From contig JAVKOQ010000466.1 of the NCBI GenBank assembly GCA_031835245.1, forward strand, positions 1-34,954: a stretch of 34,954 bases of DNA, given 5' to 3'. The notes beneath the pieces were generated by a model. The model worked only from the letters and a program-made list of their open reading frames with translations, made no database searches and was not told the origin of the DNA. The DNA comes from Balamuthia mandrillaris. Lineage: Eukaryota; Discosea; Longamoebia; Balamuthiidae. A program made the position numbers and the translations under genes. Below, in pieces: positions 30,532-34,954 of this stretch. Positions within the stretch are counted from its first letter, which is position 1. Each line of letters begins with the position of its first letter.

Positions 30532-31671
30532 TCACCAATTGATCTCAGGCGGGTAGAACTGACGCAACCATCTCCTCCTCTTCATGATCTTTCCATCCCC
30601 CTGGACCACCAGCGGCTTGGACACCCCTCTCTTGTAGTTCCAGATGGGCATGTCCTCCATGAACCCGTTGAAGGCCTGTTTCTTGAGGAAGAAGCCAAAG
30701 AACCAGCTCATGCGGGGATCCATCCAGAAGAGGTCCAAGGACTTGACCCTCAGCGGAGCCACCGGCGTCAGGGACTTGACCATGTAGGCGGTGCCCTTGT
30801 CGGGGGTGTGGAACCTAAAGTAGGCGATGCTGGGGCCGATGAAGGTGACGTGCACGTTGACATAGTCGGAGATGCCGAAGGGCAGCGTTCTGTCAAAGAG
30901 CTTCAGCACGGGCATGTCCGTGAACTCCACCACGAAGCCACGCTCCTTGCAGGTGATAGTATGATCCAAGGTGAGGTGCTTGCTCAGGAAGGGCACGGAG
31001 GGGTGGCCGTGGATGGTCTTGAAGTGAACGGGATCGCTGCAGTTCTCCAGGGGCTCCATGAGGTTGCTCTTCATCCAGACCTGACCGCCTCCGGCGGGCC
31101 GCATGCCCTTGAGGTCGTCGTCCAGGTCCCGCGGCAACTCAAACTCGGGTTCCTGCTTCCTCTCGTGGTGGTAGTAGAACCAGATGCGACCGGCCCACTC
31201 CGTCACGGGCCAGGAATGCACCTTGGCGTTGCTTGGGATGGGCTTGCTGGTGTAGGGAATGTCCACGCACTTCCCCGTGCTGTCGTACCGCCAGTGGTGA
31301 AAGGGGCAACGCACGCAGTCGTCAATCACTTTGCACTCGCCAGAGGCTAGGTTGGCTCCCAAGTGAGCGCAGTAGGCGTCCAGTACGACGGGAGTGCCGT
31401 CGGACTTGCGCCAGACGACCAACTCGCAGCCCACGGCGTAGACGCTTTTGACTTGGCCCTTTTGTAGGTCCTTGCTTTCGATGAGAGCGTACCAAGTGTT
31501 GGGGTAGGGCGGCCAGGTCTGTTCGCGCTTCTTCTCGCGCTCGAGCGCCTCCATGGCTTCGGAGACGCGTGCGAATTCCTCTTGCTTGCGGTTGAGCCGG
31601 GATTTGATGAAGAGGTAGGTAAGGTAGAGCGTCTCGGCCGCTAGCGCAAAGGCTAACACTTCGAACCACAT
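30532..31671 (-). CDS. Rieske oxygenase, cholesterol 7-desaturase (Neverland/DAF-36)-like
   Basis: Single-exon 379-residue protein. An N-terminal hydrophobic helix (about 3-22) should anchor it in the ER. A Rieske 2Fe-2S domain follows with C101-x-H103 (CAHLGANL) and C122-x2-H125 (CPFHHWRYD). The catalytic domain has the mononuclear iron signature ENCSDPVHFKTIHGH (N210, D213, H216, H221). This order and the membrane anchor match the Neverland/DAF-36 group, which introduces the 7,8 double bond of sterols, rather than soluble bacterial ring hydroxylases or plant PAO/TIC55 proteins. The length is near the family's usual 380-450. It is intronless, unlike most neighbours, and its composition is GC-rich. 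The substrate (cholesterol or another sterol) is inference from family. Confidence 0.85.
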   Translation of the reverse strand: MWFEVLAFALAAETLYLTYLFIKSRLNRKQEEFARVSEAMEALEREKKREQTWPPYPNTWYALIESKDLQKGQVKSVYAVGCELVVWRKSDGTPVVLDAYCAHLGANLASGECKVIDDCVRCPFHHWRYDSTGKCVDIPYTSKPIPSNAKVHSWPVTEWAGRIWFYYHHERKQEPEFELPRDLDDDLKGMRPAGGGQVWMKSNLMEPLENCSDPVHFKTIHGHPSVPFLSKHLTLDHTITCKERGFVVEFTDMPVLKLFDRTLPFGISDYVNVHVTFIGPSIAYFRFHTPDKGTAYMVKSLTPVAPLRVKSLDLFWMDPRMSWFFGFFLKKQAFNGFMEDMPIWNYKRGVSKPLVVQGDGKIMKRRRWLRQFYPPEINW

Positions 31672-31776
31672 TTTTTTTCAATGTGTTTGGACTCAGCTTT
31701 TAAAGTTGTTACGGTATGAGTTTTCTCTATTTAATTCCAAGAGAGCGACAGAGGGAGGGAAGCGAGAGAAAAAGAG

Positions 31777-31819
<43 letters not shown>

Positions 31820-32337
31820 GAGAGAGAACGTACCTCAACAGCGGAAGCGCTTTCTGCTTTCTTGAAAAAGAACAAAGCGTTCAGTTTTTCTAGCGTTCGT
31901 GTTTTTTTTTTAATGGCCCTGCCAGCTAGCAGCGAAAAAACCCTCCCATAAACCTCGCATGTAACGTCCCGCCCCGGAGAAAAAAAAATTTTTTTTTTAA
32001 TGCGGTCCTTTCCCGTTACCGGAAAATCTTGGGAGTAGTTGCGGGGTGCTTTTTCCCTTTTATGGGAATAAAGTGGATCTAATAGCCCTGCACTTACCTT
32101 TTGTGGACCGACCTCGTAGGCAGGCGACCTGATGCAATTTGGCGATAATTATTAAAAGCAGCGTAATTTATCGCGATATTTATGTACTGAAGGTTATTGT
32201 GTGTGGGAGAGACTCGGCGTTACAGGAGGTTCGCGGGCAATCGAGTTCGTTGCGTGAAGTGGTTTGGCCAAAGGAAATGAAGTCGCGATCTCGGGAGCTT
32301 TTTTTGGAGGAGCAATTCAAAGGGAGAAAAAAAAGGG
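31672..32337. other. Intergenic region upstream of the Rieske gene
   Basis: These 666 bases hold the Rieske promoter and the 3' flank of the small Cys-rich gene, both minus strand. There is a (GA)n tract at about 31779-31817, A/T runs at 31980-31999, and otherwise unique sequence. A possible donor (TACGTACCTC region read on the minus strand near 31830) could belong to a leader exon, but I cannot show one. No RNA gene is seen. Confidence 0.5.
31779..31817. repeat. (GA)n microsatellite upstream of the Rieske gene
   Basis: Nearly pure GA tract on the plus strand, CT on the sense strand, about 110 bases before the Rieske ATG. Its place resembles the CT tracts in likely 5' UTRs elsewhere in the window. 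Confidence 0.9.
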
Positions 32338-32580
32338 TCACTTGTCCTTCTTTCTTTTTAGTTTGCTGCTCCATGGTTTCTTTCCGCTGCCGCCCAAATC
32401 GACGGTGTGGCTGACTGCCGGCCGGTGGGCAATCTCCTTGCCTCCGCCATCGTGTTTGTGCAGGCAGTGGGTGCACTCGTTTTGCTCCACAAAGTGGGGG
32501 CGAAAGGAGTCGCAAGCGCAGCCAGGCATCTGACATTTCATGGGCTGGCGGCGCACAACGCCTGAACCGGAAGTTTGCAT
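32338..32580 (-). CDS. Small Cys/His-rich protein (80 residues), family unknown
   Basis: Single exon. The core is C16-x4-C21-x-C23, a Phe-Arg-Pro, then C36-x2-C39-x-H41-x-H43 (ending ECTHCLHKHD), a likely zinc-binding site. The C-terminus is very basic (SKLKRKKDK). The layout CxCxxFxP followed by CxxCxHxH recalls the Cys-rich core of FAM221-type proteins, but that is a weak resemblance from memory. The ATG at 32580 is the first in frame. A longer overlapping frame (32689-32180) uses other codons, is Arg/Pro-rich and lacks this pattern, so I prefer the short one. Its promoter would lie in the 319 bases before the RhoGAP stop. Confidence 0.55.
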   Translation of the reverse strand: MQTSGSGVVRRQPMKCQMPGCACDSFRPHFVEQNECTHCLHKHDGGGKEIAHRPAVSHTVDLGGSGKKPWSSKLKRKKDK

Positions 32581-32899
32581 TGGGACCCCTTCGTCTCGCG
32601 CGTTCCGTTTGAAACGGCAACACCGCTATTGTTCTCACCACACGTTCCTTTTTGCTTTTTTGCGGGGTGTGTGGTGACCCTTCGCTCACCTATCGTTTTG
32701 TGTCTCTTTTCCAAAGTTTTCGTTTGGGAGGGATGACCGTCAGTTCGACTCGCGCATACTTCCAAACTTTTTTCTAACTTTTTCCTTTTTTTCTTCTTTT
32801 TTCTTCTTTTTTTTTCTTTGTTGAATTGTTTTTTTGTTCTGTTTGTTTTGTTACACATGTTCAGAGTTTTATTTCAAGAAAAATAAAATAAGTTAGAAA
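32581..32899. terminator. 3' region of RhoGAP gene and promoter of the small Cys-rich gene
   Basis: AATAAA on the minus strand (plus coordinates 32868-32873) lies 27 bases after the RhoGAP stop and is the likely poly(A) signal. The rest is T-rich on the plus strand (32766-32835) with no further gene. Confidence 0.5.
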
Positions 32900-34742
32900 C
32901 TAAAGCTCTACTTCTACAACGTTCCGTCGTCCTTTCGCTGATGATGGCGAAGCCAAAGGAGAAGCACCACCGCCACTCACAGAGCCCTTCCGTGATGTAC
33001 CGCTTCCATTTCCTCCAAACTCTTCCAACAATGGTCCTCTCAGCTCTCGGTTTGCGCTCGGGGTGAGCGGCAGTTTTTTATATGCATCTGGTTCCGCTTT
33101 CTGTTGTTGGTCTTCTTGCTCCTCTTCTGCATTTTCTGGTTCGCTCTCCCACTGACTGCTTTCTTCGCTGGAATCATCGCTGTTGTCAGAATCGCTTTCG
33201 CTTTCTTCCAATTGTCCTCTTAACTTTCTTAGCAACATCTCCTTTTCTTTCAGCCTCTGTTTGATGGCTTCTAATTCTTTCAGCCGTTCTTCTTCCCTCT
33301 TTTGTTTTTGTTCTTCTGTTTCTCCGCCGATTTGCTGTTGCTGACCGTTTATTTCTTCATTTTCGTGTTGAACTATCATCGGTTCTTCTTTTTCTTGCTC
33401 TTTCTCTTTCTCTTTGCCTTTGACAGTGGAGATGGTGCTGCCATTTCCTCCTCCGTTGGCAGTTATATTTTCCTTCGAAGGAGTGAGCACTAAAGGAGGA
33501 GGCAGGCTGGCCTTCCGAATAGCTTGTTGAATGGGAATAGCCACGTTTTCGCTTTTGACGATCTTTACCTCGTGGTCTGTGGAAGCAGGTTGGTCTGTTT
33601 CCTGTTTTTTTTTTTTTCACATTAAACAAAACGAAAGGACGAAACAACAAAGGAATGAACAGTAAGAAAGAATAAAGGAACAAAGGAAAACGAAAACGAA
33701 ACCAATAAATTAAAAGCCAAGAAGTTAAACTTACGTGGGACACATAATCAACTTCTTCGATGAGGAGTTTCATTATGTTAGTAACATAGGGAGCGTCGTT
33801 CATAATTTGTGTGAGTTCTTCGCGTTCAGAGCGAAGAAGGTTTGGAGCGAATATCATTGCCAAATTGGCGGAAGTCATCAAGTTTTTATGCTTGTTATTC
33901 ACCACTTTGTTGAGAAACTTGAGTATATAGAATGCAACCGTTTTGTTGAGTTCAGGAAGTCCGTTTATGAGAATCCGTAGGTTACGGATTCGTGAAAGTG
34001 TGTCATCATTTTCTTTTTTTGTTGTTGGTAAAAAAGTCAGAAACAGAAAGACATACCTGCAATAAAGAAACTTACTTGCTATTTTTATGAAGGTAGAGTA
34101 GAAACGGAAAAGAAAGAGAGGTTCAGGGAGCTCCCGCAAATATAACTTAAGCAAACCAGCGACCGACGCTATATCAGTAATGGGGCTCAAGTCGGCCGTT
34201 CCCTCTGAAATTCACAAACATAAGTTAACGCTGTAGCTTGAAGAGAGGAGAGGAGAGCAAACACGAGAGCAAATGGGCCAAAAAGAAAAGAGAAGCGCGT
34301 ACTCTTGTCATACTGAGCCTTGAGCTCAGAAATAATGGTAACCTGTCCTGGAATTCGGAAGAGGCCTTCTTCCTCCACAGCTGTTTTGTTTTTGTCGTTG
34401 TTGTGAAGGGGTTTTTTTTGTTGTGTTAGAAGTCTTCACAAAGGTAACGTTGGTGTTGGCGGTGGTACCTTTGTTTTGCTCCAACCATGTTATTGTTTCG
34501 GAGACAATGTTTGGCAGCACGGCGCCGTTGTTCTGAAAGGCCAAGGTCTCCTCCAATGACCGCCCAAAGACGTTGCCTAGCTTGCTGCCTGCTCCAGAGG
34601 CAGCCCCGCCTCCGTCGGAGCCGCCGTTCTTGCCTGTTTTCCGTTTCCGCTTGCTGCCTCCGGAGGTGGTGCTCCTCCGCTTCGCCTCCTCTTTGGCTTC
34701 CTTGTTTTTCGTCTTGCCCAACAATTTGCCTTTCCGAATCAT
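32900..34742 (-). CDS. RhoGAP-domain protein with C-terminal coiled coil
   Basis: Five exons (34742-34469, 34380-34303, 34204-34076, 34012-33735, 33601-32900) give 486 residues. After a basic, Gly/Ser-rich N-terminus (1-55), a RhoGAP domain covers about 58-250: FGRSLEETL, then EEEGLFRIPG holding the arginine finger (about R101), VAGLLKLYLRELPEPL, KTVAFYILKFLNKV, and MTSANLAMIFAPNLL. It would speed GTP hydrolysis by Rho/Rac-type GTPases that steer actin. Behind it lie a linker, a charged coiled coil with RLKELEAIKQRLKEKEMLL, an acidic Ser/Glu run, and a Ser/Gly-rich end. No SH3, PH or BAR domain is visible. Short introns (88-133 bases) split the GAP domain three times. Confidence 0.9.
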
Positions 34743-34954
34743 CTTCTTTTTCTCTTTGTTTCAATCGATAGGGCACAAACCAAAAAAAATAAAATAAAAA
34801 AAATAAAATAAACAAAAATATTAAACAAAAATAAATAACGTGTTTAAAAAAATAACAAGGAATTCGGCTCTCTGTCGTTAGATGGTGAAGGCGCTGCTTA
34901 GGCTCATCAAAAACAACCAACAAGTAACAAACCGCACACACACGCCGCACAAGG
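34743..34954. other. Upstream flank of the RhoGAP gene
   Basis: AT-rich sequence with (AAAAT)-like runs at 34788-34840, probably the RhoGAP promoter and 5' UTR. No coding frame with family resemblance is seen to the window edge. Confidence 0.5.

Noticed and set aside
30014-30538. 174-codon Lys/Arg-rich minus-strand frame
   Set aside because: It is composed of translated T-rich and hexamer repeats and conflicts with the phase-supported first exon of the DUSP gene.
1-34954. Search for CRISPR arrays, tRNA/rRNA genes, terminal inverted repeats, and retrovirus-like or Polinton-like elements
   Set aside because: No regular repeat-spacer array, no tRNA-like B box with matching stems, no long terminal repeats, and no transposase, reverse transcriptase, integrase or capsid motif were seen in any frame.

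Overview
This window is nuclear DNA from an intron-rich microbial eukaryote. Genes use GT-AG introns of roughly 45-300 bases, the standard code, AATAAA-type 3' ends, and very many (GA/CT)n and (GAA/TTC)n microsatellites. The gene mix (galactokinase-type GHMP kinase, SMP lipid-transfer protein, RhoGAP, a large PP2C-like protein, ERI-type exonuclease, Rieske sterol desaturase, protist-style cysteine and methionine enzymes) and the low-complexity Ser/Glu/Lys-rich tails suggest a free-living amoeba, perhaps a discosean amoebozoan of the Acanthamoeba/Balamuthia kind. That placement is inference. I rebuilt exon structures by hand; for every multi-exon gene the phases agree across all junctions and the summed length is a whole number of codons.

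Layout, left to right. Minus strand: galactokinase family (1-1336, 3' end cut by the window edge), a HAPSTR1/C16orf72-like protein (1477-2766), and an AIM24-family mitochondrial protein (3385-5092). Plus strand, divergent from AIM24: an SMP-domain lipid-transfer protein (5724-8712) and a 1743-residue PP2C-like phosphatase (9278-15262). Minus strand, convergent: a hydantoinase/oxoprolinase-DUF917 fusion (15450-19221) and a GC-rich intronless F-box/ankyrin-like gene (19479-20204). Then come a 1.1 kb non-assigned stretch and a plus-strand ERI-like 3'-5' exonuclease with a RanBP2-type zinc finger (21312-23046).

Next is a head-to-head pair: cysteine synthase (minus, 23176-25365, ten exons including one of 14 bases) and a MetX/Met2-family O-acyltransferase (plus, 25597-28107, thirteen exons). 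They share a 231-base intergenic region holding an 11-base-periodic array of GTGCA-like elements. The last block is all minus strand: a zinc-ribbon/Gly-rich protein (28313-28954), a dual-specificity phosphatase (29254-30186), a Neverland/DAF-36-like Rieske oxygenase (30532-31671), a small Cys/His-rich protein (32338-32580), and a RhoGAP protein (32900-34742).

Functional threads: the cysteine synthase/acyltransferase pair forms a plausible sulfur amino-acid module. The SMP protein, the AIM24 protein and the Rieske sterol enzyme concern membranes, mitochondria and lipids. The PP2C-like protein, the dual-specificity phosphatase and the RhoGAP are signalling proteins. I found no CRISPR array, no rRNA or tRNA gene, no autonomous transposon, and no recognisable retrovirus-like or Polinton-like element.
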